Positions 37,012 to 45,461 of a stretch of DNA of 45,501 bases are shown here, in pieces. The DNA comes from Hyphomicrobiales bacterium. GTDB lineage: Bacteria; Pseudomonadota; Alphaproteobacteria; Rhizobiales; Beijerinckiaceae. Numbering within the stretch: position 1 is the stretch's first letter; every line of letters starts with the position of its first letter. The stretch is taken from contig JAFAQA010000148.1 in the NCBI GenBank assembly GCA_019246665.1, positions 1 to 45,501 on the forward strand, given 5' to 3'. The notes beneath the pieces are model-generated. The model ran no database searches. It was not told the origin of the DNA and was given only the letters and a program-made list of their open reading frames with translations. The position numbers and the translations under genes are program-made.

Positions 37012-38547
37012 ATGCCGGTTGATCTGCGATGCGCCGCGTTCATTGCGCTTGCGACCCTGGTGAGCGCTCATGGAATGTCCGAAAAAGCGATCGCCCAGGA
37101 GGCTACCGGCGCGCCATTGCAGCTTGCGATCGACTCCTCGCCCGCTGGGCTTGATCCGCACATCGTCACCGCCTTCAACAGCGTCGCCATTGTCAGCGGC
37201 ACGATTTACGAAGGGCTCACCGCGATCGACAAGGATCTGCAGGTTGTGCCGGGGCTTGCCGAAAGCTGGAGCATCTCTCCGGACGGCCTAATTTACACGT
37301 TCAAGCTGCGCCCGGGCGTGACCTTTCATGACGGGACGCCACTCGCTGCGGATGATGTCGTCTCGAGCCTGCGACGCGTTCAATCGAAGGAGGTCGCCTC
37401 GCCACTCGCGAGCCGTCTCGTCGCGCTGAGCGAGGCCCTTGCTGTCGATCCGCTCGATGTGGAGCTAAAGCTGAAGGAACCTTCAGCGCCGCTTCTCGCT
37501 GCGCTCGCCGGCATCGCGATCGTGCCGCGCTCGATGGAGGCGAACAAAGAGGCGCTGCAAAAAACGCCGATCGGCACCGGCCCATTCAAATTCGAGGCTT
37601 GGCAGCCGAATGGTTTCATCCTGCTTTCCCGCAATCTGCACTACCGTGAAGCCGGAAAGCCGAAGCTCGCGGGTTTGAAGTTCAACATTGTCCCCGAGGC
37701 CGCCACGCGAGCGGTCGGCCTCGAAAGCGGACAATATGAGTTGCTGCCACAAGTCGATGCCGCGACCGCGCTCGAGCTCAAGGAAAAGCCCGGGATCAAG
37801 CTGTCACAAACGCTTGAGCTCTCCGACACGGTGATCGGGCTCAATGTGGCGCGACCGCCTTTCGCCGATGCTCGCGTGCGTGAGGCGGTGAACTACGCCC
37901 TTGATCGGCAGGCCATCATCGATGCGGCGCTTTTCGGCGCCGGCGTGCCGGCGGGACCGCTCTCGCCGGTGCTCAAATCTTGGGCGCGGCCGGTCGCCGA
38001 TTTTCCATGCTATCGTCACGACCCGCAAAAAGCGCGCGCTCTGCTGGAAGAGGCGGGCATCGCCAAGGGGACGAAGCTTGTGCTGCGCGTGCTCGCTTCG
38101 CGTCAGGATATCAAGGACATCGCGCAGGTCGTGCAAGCCGAGCTCGGGGAAGTCGGGATCGGCGTCGAGCTCGCCAATGAGGAGACGGGTCAATTCGTGC
38201 AGGATTGGCGCAACGGGAATTTTGATCTCTTCGCCTCGGCCAATGCGGGGGGCGTCGATCCTGACGAATTCCTCTATCGCACCTTTCATACGGGCGGCTC
38301 GACCAACGTCTTCAGATATTCGGATGCAACGGTCGATCACGATCTCGAGGAGGCGCGCCGTCTTTCCGATCGCACCGAGCGCAAGGCGATCTATGATCGC
38401 TTGCAGATGCAGCTCGCCTGCTCAGGCCCGATCGTGGCGATCGCATACGGAACTTTGTTCAGCGCAGCTCGCGCCGAGCTGAAGGGATATGAAATCATGG
38501 CGAACCGATCCCTCGTCTCACTTCGTGACGCCTCGCTTTCACCTTGA
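37012..38547 (+). CDS. ABC transporter substrate-binding protein, oligopeptide/dipeptide type (SBP family 5)
   Basis: A 511-aa exported protein with signal sequence (RCAAFIALATLVSAHG) and SBP_5 landmarks: GLTAIDKDLQVVPGLAESWS, YTFKLRPGVTFHDGTPLAAD, GTGPFKFEAWQPNGFILLSR and VREAVNYALDRQAIIDAAL. It would deliver peptides, muropeptides, or another short solute to the two permeases that follow. It is divergent from murQ. The preceding 97 bp must hold both promoters; no repressor site is obvious. Confidence 0.92.
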   Translation: MPVDLRCAAFIALATLVSAHGMSEKAIAQEATGAPLQLAIDSSPAGLDPHIVTAFNSVAIVSGTIYEGLTAIDKDLQVVPGLAESWSISPDGLIYTFKLRPGVTFHDGTPLAADDVVSSLRRVQSKEVASPLASRLVALSEALAVDPLDVELKLKEPSAPLLAALAGIAIVPRSMEANKEALQKTPIGTGPFKFEAWQPNGFILLSRNLHYREAGKPKLAGLKFNIVPEAATRAVGLESGQYELLPQVDAATALELKEKPGIKLSQTLELSDTVIGLNVARPPFADARVREAVNYALDRQAIIDAALFGAGVPAGPLSPVLKSWARPVADFPCYRHDPQKARALLEEAGIAKGTKLVLRVLASRQDIKDIAQVVQAELGEVGIGVELANEETGQFVQDWRNGNFDLFASANAGGVDPDEFLYRTFHTGGSTNVFRYSDATVDHDLEEARRLSDRTERKAIYDRLQMQLACSGPIVAIAYGTLFSAARAELKGYEIMANRSLVSLRDASLSP

Positions 38548-38654
38548 GCCGCCCTCGCATCCGAAACTTCTCCGGTTCACGGCTCGGGGCGAGGCGAGAA
38601 GTTGACGCGGGCCGCTGACGCGCCGATGCGTGCAAATCCCGGGATCTCGTTTCG

Positions 38655-39605
38655 ATGCTGAGGCGACTTGTCTTCCCGCGCCTTGTCGACCTCGTGCTCG
38701 TCGTCCTGGGCGTGTCTGTGGTTGCCTTCCTGATGATCCGGCTCATTCCGGGCGATGCGGTCGCGATCATGCTCGGCGCCAACAGTGAAGTGACGCCGCA
38801 AGCACTTTCAGAACTGCGGGAGAGGATCGGCCTCGATCAGCCTTTCCTCGTCCAGTATCTGCGCTGGGCGTTCGCGGCGCTGCATGGCGATTTCGGCACC
38901 TCGCTGTGGACCGGCCGCCCCGTCGCCGAGGAGATCCTGGCCAACATCTGGCCGACACTCGAGCTTACCTTCCTGGCGCTTGCGATCGGCGCGGGGTGCG
39001 CCGTGCCTTTCGGCTGCTTGATGGCCAGCCGGCGCGGACGAGGGACAGACATCGCGCTTCGCATCGGCACTGTGCTCGGCCTCACCATTCCATCTTTCTG
39101 GCTCGGCATCGTGCTCATCCTCGCGGCTTCGCGTCTCCTGCCCGGTTTCGCTTCGCTCGGCTACGTGCCGTTCGCCGAAAACCCGCTCGGCAACCTCGCA
39201 CGGATGGCGATGCCTGCCTTCGCCTTGGCGCTGCCGATCCTCGCCGGCCTCTCGCGCCTCATCCGCTCCGCCATGCTGGACGCCCTCGGCCAGGATTATA
39301 TCCGCACCGCCCGCGCCAAGGGCGCGCCCGAGCGCGTCATCCTCTACAAGCATGCGCTGCGCAATGCGCTCATCCCGTTCGTCACTTATCTCGGCATCAG
39401 CGCGGGCTACCTTCTCGGCGGCGCAATCGTCGTCGAAGAGGTGTTCGCGATTCCGGGCCTAGGCCGCCTCATCCTCGGTGCGATCAGCGAGCGCAATTAC
39501 CCGCTTGTGCAGGCGAGCATCCTCATGGTCACCGTCGGCTTTGTCGTCTTGAATTTCGCGATCGACGTGATTTACGTCGTCATCGACCCGCGTTTGAGGC
39601 GCTGA
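38655..39605 (+). CDS. ABC transporter permease, DppB/OppB-like
   Basis: A 316-aa inner-membrane protein with six likely helices. The start RRLVFPRLVDLVLVVLGVSV and the N-terminal LIPGDAVAIMLG block are typical of DppB. The EAA loop that contacts the ATPase is DALGQDYIRTARAKGAPERV. It lies 108 bp after the binding protein and 4 bp before the partner permease. Confidence 0.93.
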   Translation: MLRRLVFPRLVDLVLVVLGVSVVAFLMIRLIPGDAVAIMLGANSEVTPQALSELRERIGLDQPFLVQYLRWAFAALHGDFGTSLWTGRPVAEEILANIWPTLELTFLALAIGAGCAVPFGCLMASRRGRGTDIALRIGTVLGLTIPSFWLGIVLILAASRLLPGFASLGYVPFAENPLGNLARMAMPAFALALPILAGLSRLIRSAMLDALGQDYIRTARAKGAPERVILYKHALRNALIPFVTYLGISAGYLLGGAIVVEEVFAIPGLGRLILGAISERNYPLVQASILMVTVGFVVLNFAIDVIYVVIDPRLRR

Positions 39606-39609
39606 GCCC

Positions 39610-40428
39610 GTGAAGCTCCCGCATGACCGTGTCCTTACCTTCGCGACCGTCTTGGTCGCCGCGGAGGTCGCGCTCGCGCTTTTCGCACCGTGGGTTGCCC
39701 CATACGATCCCCTGTCGCAGAGCATCGTGGCCCGGCTCAAAGGGCCGAACGCCATGCATCTTCTCGGCACGGATCAGCTCGGCCGTGATGTCTTGGCACG
39801 AATTCTCTTCGGCATGCGCTCGACGCTTCTCGACTGCGTACTCGCCGTTGGTTTCGCGCTCAGCATCGGGGGTGCCATCGGGGTCGCGGCCGCTTTCCTT
39901 CGCGGCTGGTTCGAGCGTTTGGCCATGCGCGTCATGGATGTGATCTTCGCTTTTCCGGTGATGCTCCTGGCCATCGGCATCATTGCCGTGCTCGGCCCCC
40001 GCGCCACGAGCTCCACCATCGCCATCGCCATCATCTACACGCCGATCTTCGCCCGCCTCTTGCGCGGGCCGGCGCTCGTGATCTGCGAGGCCGAATATGT
40101 GGCGGCCGCTCGCGCGATCGGCGCCTCGCCCTGGGCCATTCTCATTCGCCATGTGCTGCCGAATCTCGCCTCCGTGATCCTCGTGCAGACGAGCCTTGCA
40201 CTCTCTTCCGCGATCCTCGTCGAGGCTTCGCTTTCTTTTCTCGGTCTCGGCGCGCAGCCGCCTATGCCGTCGCTTGGTCTCATGCTCGCCGAGGGCCGCA
40301 ACTTCCTCGCACTCGCGCCCTGGAGCGCCGTCTTTGCCGGGTTTGCCATTTTGCTTATCGCTTTCGGCTTCAATCTCGTCGGTGACGCGCTGCGTGACCG
40401 GCTCGACCCGCGCCTGGCGAAGGCTTAG
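39610..40428 (+). CDS. ABC transporter permease, DppC/OppC-like
   Basis: A 272-aa partner permease starting at GTG 39610. It has the DppC sequence APWVAPYDPLSQSIVARLKG, LGTDQLGRDVLARILFGMRS, the EAA loop YVAAARAIGASPWAILIRHV, and ends GFNLVGDALRDRLDPRL. No ATP-binding DppD/DppF gene follows; a higBA module does. The ATPases must be encoded elsewhere, or the operon has been interrupted. Confidence 0.93.
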   Translation: MKLPHDRVLTFATVLVAAEVALALFAPWVAPYDPLSQSIVARLKGPNAMHLLGTDQLGRDVLARILFGMRSTLLDCVLAVGFALSIGGAIGVAAAFLRGWFERLAMRVMDVIFAFPVMLLAIGIIAVLGPRATSSTIAIAIIYTPIFARLLRGPALVICEAEYVAAARAIGASPWAILIRHVLPNLASVILVQTSLALSSAILVEASLSFLGLGAQPPMPSLGLMLAEGRNFLALAPWSAVFAGFAILLIAFGFNLVGDALRDRLDPRLAKA

Positions 40429-40501
40429 AGGCGCGGCGGGTTTTAGCACGAAAGCTTTCCTGTGCGGCAATGCAGCTTTGCTGTTTTTCATCTAAACGAG
40501 T

Positions 40502-40526
40502 TGCGCCCAAAATGGGCGCATAGTAT
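40502..40526 (+). promoter_or_regulatory. Operator and -10 of higBA
   Basis: TGCGCCCA-AAA-TGGGCGCA (40502-40520) is a perfect 8-bp inverted repeat, directly followed by TAGTAT (40521-40526), a possible -10. The higB ATG is 9 bases further on, so the leader is very short. Autorepression by HigA at such a site is established for HigBA modules. Confidence 0.7.
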
Positions 40527-40534
40527 CTTGCGGC

Positions 40535-40858
40535 ATGCGCATCATCGCACGCAGGACTCTGCGTGAGTTCGTCCAGCAGCTCGCAGGGCACAAGGATCAG
40601 GCGGCAGTGAAAGCAGCTTTGGATGCTTGGTTTGCTGAGGTGAAAAGGGCGCGCTGGAAAAATACGACGGAGGTGAAGCGATCCTATGCCAGTGCCAGCA
40701 TCGTGACCGGTGAGCGGATCGTCTTCAATATAAAAGGTAATGCATATAGGCTGATCGTCGCGGTGAATTTCGAGGCGAGCATCGTGTGGATCAAATGGAT
40801 CGGCACCCACCGGAGTTACGATCGAATCGAGGTGACAGAGGTAAAATATGGCGAATGA
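40535..40858 (+). CDS. higB: mRNA interferase toxin HigB
   Basis: A 107-aa toxin of the HigB (PF09907-type) group: MRIIARRTLREFVQQLAGHK, then a middle VKRSYASASIVTGERIVFNI with KGNAYRLIVAVNFEASIVWI and the ending IKWIGTHRSYDRIEV. It cleaves translated mRNA on the ribosome. It is encoded before its antitoxin, the order typical of higBA, and overlaps higA by 11 bp. Confidence 0.92.
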   Translation: MRIIARRTLREFVQQLAGHKDQAAVKAALDAWFAEVKRARWKNTTEVKRSYASASIVTGERIVFNIKGNAYRLIVAVNFEASIVWIKWIGTHRSYDRIEVTEVKYGE

Positions 40859-41228
40859 ATTGAAGCCCCTGCGAGCGGAAGCAGATTACGAGAAGGCCTT
40901 GATCGAAGTTGAACGCCTATGGGGCTCGAAAAGCGGCACTCCGAAGGGAGATCGACTCGACGTGCTCGTGACGCTGATCGAAGCCTATGAAGATGAACAC
41001 TATCCTATGGACCCGCCCGATCCGATCGAAGCCATCAAGTTCCGCATGGAACAACGAGGTCTTTCCCGGAAGGATTTGGAGCCTCTCATCGGAACTCGCA
41101 CGCGAGTGGCCGAGGTGCTGAACCGCAAGCGTGGCCTATCGATCGGCATGATCCGTCGCTTGCATGATCGCCTGGGCATCTCGGCCGACGTGCTGATCCA
41201 GCCATCCACAAAGAACAAGGCCGCTTGA
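40848..41228 (+). CDS. higA: Antitoxin HigA
   Basis: A 126-aa antitoxin with an N-terminal toxin-binding half (ADYEKALIEVERLWGSKSGT) and a C-terminal helix-turn-helix, AIKFRMEQRGLSRKDLEPLI followed by GTRTRVAEVLNRKRGLSIGM. It neutralises HigB and represses the operon. The 11-bp overlap with higB supports coupled translation. Confidence 0.92.
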   Translation: MANELKPLRAEADYEKALIEVERLWGSKSGTPKGDRLDVLVTLIEAYEDEHYPMDPPDPIEAIKFRMEQRGLSRKDLEPLIGTRTRVAEVLNRKRGLSIGMIRRLHDRLGISADVLIQPSTKNKAA

Positions 41229-41280
41229 TCGGCAACGCCGCGTTCCAGCGCCTCAGCGTAGCCATGGTCTCGCACCGCCC

Positions 41281-42582
41281 TCAATCGCGCGCGAAGATCC
41301 TGCGCAGTGACCGGAGATTGCTGATCAAGATCATGGCGGGAAGCCGGAGCGAGTAAAACGGGTAGCGCGCCGGCGGCAAGCTCGCGATCGGGAGGTCGTC
41401 GTGGCGAACCCCGCGCATCTGTTCGGCGGCGAGCTTGCCCATCAGCGTCTGCAACGCCACGCCGCGTCCGTTACAGCCATAGGCGGCGTGAAGCCCCCGC
41501 TCGAGCGTCACCAGCCGCGGCAAATGGTCGAAAGTCAGCGCGAGCTTGCCGCCCCAGCGGATCGGAAAATCGATCGCGCGAAGCGCCGGGAACAATTTCC
41601 GCGCGTGGTGGCGAATGCGATCGAAGAGATCAGGCCGCTCGCGCTCGGTGAAGCTGCCGCGTCCACCGATGATGAAGCGGCCTTCATCGTCCCGCCGGAA
41701 ATACACGCCGAGCTGCATCAGGTCGGAGACGGGAAGGCGCGACGGCAGGATGGTGCGGTCGAGCTCCGGCGGCAGCGGGTCTGTGGCAAGCTGATAGCTC
41801 GCGACCGGGATCATCGCGGTCCTCAAGCCAGGATGGAGATCGCCGAGATAGGCATTCGTCGCGAGCAGCACCTCTTTTGCAGTGACGCTGCCTTTCGCGG
41901 TCTCGAGACGCCAATGGCTGTTCTCGCGGACGAGCCGTTTGACGCGCGAATTGCCGAAGAGCACCGCGCCCGAGGCAGCGGCTGCGCGCGCGAGACCGCG
42001 CGCATAGCTGAAGGGCTGCACCATGCCGGAGCGCCGGTCGAGCATGCCGCCAGGATAAAATTCGGTTCCAGTGAGCTTGGCCATGCCGGCTTCGTCGAGA
42101 AGCTCGACGTTCTCGCCGCGCGCCATGAGCTCGCCAGCGCGGCGCTCGATCGCGGAGAGCACCTTTGGCGCATAGGCGGCTTGGATCCAGCCGTCGCGAT
42201 GGGCCTCGCATTGAATCTGGAAGCGCTCGATGAGCGAGAAAACGAGGTCAGCCGTGCCGGCGCCGAACCGATGAAGCGCCTCGCCACGCTCCCGGCCGAA
42301 CTTTGCGATCATCTCGCCCGGATCGAGCTTCAATCCGGCAATGACTTGGCCGCCATTGCGGCCGGAGGCGCCAAATCCGGGCTCCTCGGCTTCGAGGAGT
42401 ATCGGCTGCGTCCCGCTTTCGGCGAGATGCAGTGCGGCGGACAGGCCACAAAACCCACCGCCGACGATGGCGGTCTCGGCGGTAAAATCCTCTTGCAGCT
42501 CGGGAAAGCTCGGCCGTGGCGTGGCCGTTTCATTCCACAAGCCGAAGGGGCTCGGCTTTGCCGCCTGGGAAAACTCGTTCAC
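41281..42582 (-). CDS. FAD-dependent oxidoreductase, PuuB/DAO-like
   Basis: A 433-aa flavoenzyme of the DAO family. The FAD loop is TAIVGGGFCGLSAALHLAES (about residues 38-57), followed by GFGASGRNGGQVIAGLK, which is characteristic of gamma-glutamylputrescine oxidase (PuuB) and related amine oxidases. The C-terminal IRWGGKLALTFDHLPRLVTL closes the substrate domain. Start set at GTG 42582 behind GAGGTTAAG; the track's 707-aa version adds 274 residues antisense to the next gene. No puuA, puuC or puuD is present, so the amine substrate is open. Confidence 0.87.
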   Translation of the reverse strand: MNEFSQAAKPSPFGLWNETATPRPSFPELQEDFTAETAIVGGGFCGLSAALHLAESGTQPILLEAEEPGFGASGRNGGQVIAGLKLDPGEMIAKFGRERGEALHRFGAGTADLVFSLIERFQIQCEAHRDGWIQAAYAPKVLSAIERRAGELMARGENVELLDEAGMAKLTGTEFYPGGMLDRRSGMVQPFSYARGLARAAAASGAVLFGNSRVKRLVRENSHWRLETAKGSVTAKEVLLATNAYLGDLHPGLRTAMIPVASYQLATDPLPPELDRTILPSRLPVSDLMQLGVYFRRDDEGRFIIGGRGSFTERERPDLFDRIRHHARKLFPALRAIDFPIRWGGKLALTFDHLPRLVTLERGLHAAYGCNGRGVALQTLMGKLAAEQMRGVRHDDLPIASLPPARYPFYSLRLPAMILISNLRSLRRIFARD

Positions 42583-42752
42583 CTTAACCTCGCATTGCGG
42601 CTCAGAACGGACGCAAAGGGCTCTCTCATGAGGCCGGCCGCGGCGTCCACGATCGCGCGTGGCACAGTGCCGCCCAGGCGCTTCTGGCGTCAAGAAGCAT
42701 GGGTCGTGATTGGGGCGCGCTAAAACCGGCAGGGCGTCCAACAGCGGATAGG

Positions 42753-44381
42753 CTACGCGCCCCGCGGAATCCACCATTCCGTGCCGCGTGCGGTCGTGAT
42801 GTATTCGGGCCACCGATAGTGAATCGGCGCCGCGAAATCCGTCGGCAGAAGAGGGGCCGTCCAGCGCGTGCCGCCGATTCCGCCGCCGGTGCGCTCTCGA
42901 AACTCCGCCTTTGCTTCCTCGAGCGCCAGCGGATTGATCAAAAGATCGACGAGGGTGCCGGCGATCGCCCGAGCGGCCGAGAAGATCGTAGGGTCGATCG
43001 TCGCGGGGTAACCCCCGAGGGCGTTCCAGACCCAGTTCGGATATTGAAATCCGGCGCGCGGCGGCGCCAGCATGGCTCGTCCCACATAGAGGCGCGCCGT
43101 CGGGCAATGCCATGTGTATTCGGTGTAATCGTCGGATGTGTAGTTTTTCTGCCAAGGCGGGAGCAGCGCCCGCATGCGGGCTTCGTCCTCCTCGGGCGTG
43201 ACGAGCTCTTGCATCGCCTTGTGCATCGGCTCTCGCATCGGCTCCAGTCCGAGATTCTTCTGGATGTCGCGGCCGAAGCGCCTCGCCTCGTCGCCCCATT
43301 GCGGTGCGCCGCCAAGCATGAGGTTCGCGAAAGTGAGCGCCGAGATGGCGTGGTTCGGCAGGCCTGGCCGTGTCTTCGTCACCCATTCCTTGCGTACTGT
43401 GCAATGGGTGATCTTCGCCACCTGGTCGGCATTATTGTCCAGAACCGCGTAGATGCGCTCTTGCATCTCGAGCGTCGGAGCGCGGCTTGCATATTGGATC
43501 TGGCTGAAATTCGGCGGCAGATTGTCCGCCGTGGCTTGGCCAGCCGCCAGAATCGCTTCGTTGATCGTCCAAGTGCCGGTGTGCGGCAGCAGGGCCTCCT
43601 TGATCATCTTGCCGGTCGTGTACATGAGGCAGACCGCGTCGATGGCGCCAGGTGCTCGCGCCGTCGTATGGGCCGAGGCGCCCTCGTTGAGGCCCATCCC
43701 GGACCATTCCTCGGGATGGCGGCATTCAAAGCTATACATGCGGCTCCAATAGGAGCCGCAATGCGTGTCCCAGTTCACGGTGTTGGCGTGCGCCGTCGTG
43801 AAGGCCGGGTGGAAGCTGATCGCCGCATCGAGATCATCGTAAAAGCCGTGCACGGCGTGAACGGGCTTCGAGCCGCAAACCTTCTCGGCCGGCTCTCCGA
43901 AGAGGACGAGCGTGCCCGCAAGGTCGTGCTTTTCGAGCGCGGCCTTAGTAGCCAGAAGGCCGGCAAGCGCACCGAGACCCAGCGCCGAATGCGGATCGGT
44001 GTGGCCGGCCGCGTATTTGTGAACGCCGTCGCGGGGCTTTTCATACGGTACCGGGTCCTGGCTGTTGCCAGGGACGGCGTCATATTCGGCATAGGTCGCG
44101 ATCACCGGCTGTCCCGTGCCCAAGCGGGCGCAAAAAGCTGTCGGCATCCCGGCCGTGCCTTCCTCGACCTTGAAGCCTTGTTCCCGCAACAGCTTGATAT
44201 ACCAGGCGGCCGATCGGTACTCGCGCCAGGCGGGCTCATGGAAGTTCCAGACTTCGACATGGCGTTCAGAGAGCCAGCCCTGGCGCGCGGCAATCCAATC
44301 GAAGGCGGTCCGCTTCGCGGCGCTCATTGCTGCCGCTTTCCACTGCTTCGCCGAAGACTTGCGGATGCCCTCATCGTTCAT
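42753..44381 (-). CDS. M20-family amidohydrolase, AbgB-like (second copy)
   Basis: A 542-aa zinc hydrolase. Landmarks: TYAEYDAVPGNSQDPVPYEK, GHTDPHSALGLGALAGLLAT, LFGEPAEKVCGSKPV and MGLNEGASAHTTARAPGAID. It is longer than the usual 480 aa because of extra residues around 430-500 (TSDDYTEYTWHCPTARLYVG). The HGCGHN motif of standard AbgB is replaced by GHTDPHS, so metal ligation is altered or shifted. ATG 44327 (MSAAKRTAFDWI) is an alternative start. It lies upstream of the PuuB-like gene on the same strand with a 170-bp gap. Confidence 0.82.
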   Translation of the reverse strand: MNDEGIRKSSAKQWKAAAMSAAKRTAFDWIAARQGWLSERHVEVWNFHEPAWREYRSAAWYIKLLREQGFKVEEGTAGMPTAFCARLGTGQPVIATYAEYDAVPGNSQDPVPYEKPRDGVHKYAAGHTDPHSALGLGALAGLLATKAALEKHDLAGTLVLFGEPAEKVCGSKPVHAVHGFYDDLDAAISFHPAFTTAHANTVNWDTHCGSYWSRMYSFECRHPEEWSGMGLNEGASAHTTARAPGAIDAVCLMYTTGKMIKEALLPHTGTWTINEAILAAGQATADNLPPNFSQIQYASRAPTLEMQERIYAVLDNNADQVAKITHCTVRKEWVTKTRPGLPNHAISALTFANLMLGGAPQWGDEARRFGRDIQKNLGLEPMREPMHKAMQELVTPEEDEARMRALLPPWQKNYTSDDYTEYTWHCPTARLYVGRAMLAPPRAGFQYPNWVWNALGGYPATIDPTIFSAARAIAGTLVDLLINPLALEEAKAEFRERTGGGIGGTRWTAPLLPTDFAAPIHYRWPEYITTARGTEWWIPRGA

Positions 44382-44538
44382 TGCAAGCTCCCTCAGATTG
44401 GAGACGAGGTGAGCTGAAGATTAGGGCAGAGCCCGCGCATGGGCAAAAGGCAAAAATGATCGCAAGGAATGGACGACGATCGGACCGCAAGTGACATCGA
44501 GAGGTCGGAATACCCACGGCCATCGCCGCGCATCGTTT

Positions 44539-44946
44539 TCAAGCGCCGAGAATGGGTGGCAGGTCCTCGTCTTCACGATCTTCCGGCTTGTCCTGGGGAC
44601 CTTCACCCGGCTTCTCGCCATCACCGGTCCGCGGGGCCGCCTCTTCGGGCGTGATGCCGACCTCTGGAGTCTTCGTTTTCGCGGCTTTAGGTTTCATGCC
44701 CTTCCAGAAACGCCCAGGGCGCTCGGTGCTGCGGTAATAGTAATGAACGCGTTCTCCATCACCTCCCCACCACGCATCACGCGACGCATCGAAACCGCTT
44801 TCCGGGTGACTCTTCGCGCGATTTTCACCCTGCTTGTCACAATCCGCCGGTGTGCTGCATTGCGCGACGAGACGGAACTCGAGCGGGCGCCCGGACATGT
44901 CGTCGCCCACGGGCCAAATCACCTCGGTGAGATAGTAGATCGCCAC
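44539..44946 (-). CDS. Protein of unknown function, charged C-terminus
   Basis: A 135-aa ORF starting at GTG 44946 with AAGGAG upstream. The first 75 residues look folded, with many aromatics (YYLTEVIWPVGDDMSGRPLE, RDAWWGGDGERVHYYYRS) and two cysteines (QCSTPADCDK). The remaining part is Pro/Glu/Lys-rich and probably disordered. I do not recognise a family. It has no signal sequence. Confidence 0.6.
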   Translation of the reverse strand: MAIYYLTEVIWPVGDDMSGRPLEFRLVAQCSTPADCDKQGENRAKSHPESGFDASRDAWWGGDGERVHYYYRSTERPGRFWKGMKPKAAKTKTPEVGITPEEAAPRTGDGEKPGEGPQDKPEDREDEDLPPILGA

Positions 44947-45052
44947 GACTGGTTAAGCTCCTTCGCACCACCGGGCAAGAAACTCTCCAAGTTTCGCTTG
45001 GCCGAGAGCAGCTCTCCTCGAACACACTGACACGCTCTTCACTCGACGAGCG

Positions 45053-45074
45053 GAGCTGGCGTTGGCGCCAGCTC
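45053..45074 (-). terminator. Hairpin downstream of the exported protein gene
   Basis: GAGCTGGCG-TTGG-CGCCAGCTC is a perfect 9-bp stem with a 4-base loop, 51 bp beyond the stop of the minus-strand gene at 45126. It lacks a U-tract, so termination is only likely. Confidence 0.45.
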
Positions 45075-45125
45075 AGCTATTCGTCGGGGTGCCGGCTGCG
45101 ACTCGACATGCCTTTGAGGACATGC

Positions 45126-45404
45126 TCAGCCGCAGCGTGTGCCTGACTTTTTCACGCTGTCGCCCATTTCGTTTGATTTGGTGACGCTTACTTTCTTGCA
45201 GCGTACTCCAAATCCCTCGCCGACCTTTTTCTTGACGATCTTCTTCGTCCCGTAAGGCGTCTCTTTCTTTTTCACCGACACGTCCTCGTCGGTCTGCGCG
45301 ACCCGAATCTGGGCCTTTGGAAAAACATTTTGCGCACTGGCGATGCCGCCCACCGCGAGAGGCAGACCCACAGAAAGTGCAACCGCAATCGCAGCAATTT
45401 TCAT
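45126..45404 (-). CDS. Small exported protein of unknown function
   Basis: A 92-aa protein: signal sequence MKIAAIAVALSVGLPLAVGG ending ASAQ, then a basic mature part (VKKKETPYGTKKIVKKKVGE) with two cysteines. Start set at ATG 45404 because GATGGAGGTTCGC directly precedes it; the track's start adds 29 residues. GGAAC-N17-AGTT upstream (45461 to 45436, minus strand) is one base from the EcfG consensus. Function unknown. Confidence 0.65.
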   Translation of the reverse strand: MKIAAIAVALSVGLPLAVGGIASAQNVFPKAQIRVAQTDEDVSVKKKETPYGTKKIVKKKVGEGFGVRCKKVSVTKSNEMGDSVKKSGTRCG

Positions 45405-45435
45405 GCGAACCTCCATCCGGAACAGGTGGAGGCAG

Positions 45436-45461
45436 AACTTCCCTTTGGGGACTTTGGTTCC
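45436..45461 (-). promoter_or_regulatory. Possible EcfG-like promoter of the small exported protein gene
   Basis: On the minus strand GGAAC (45461-45457), 17 bases, then AGTT (45439-45436). The first base of the -10 differs from CGTT. The ATG follows 31 bases downstream, a suitable distance. Confidence 0.35.

Noticed and set aside
41401-42723. 440-aa plus-strand ORF
   Set aside because: Shadow of the PuuB-like gene; no domain is visible, while the opposite strand carries FAD motifs.
42583-43404. N-terminal 274 residues of the 707-aa minus ORF before the PuuB-like enzyme
   Set aside because: Antisense-frame shadow of the M20 gene; a GTG with GAGGTTAAG at 42582 gives the normal family length.
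42699-44417. 572-aa plus-strand ORF opposite the M20 gene
   Set aside because: It is Arg-rich and lacks family motifs; the minus-strand frame has a clear AbgB-like protein.
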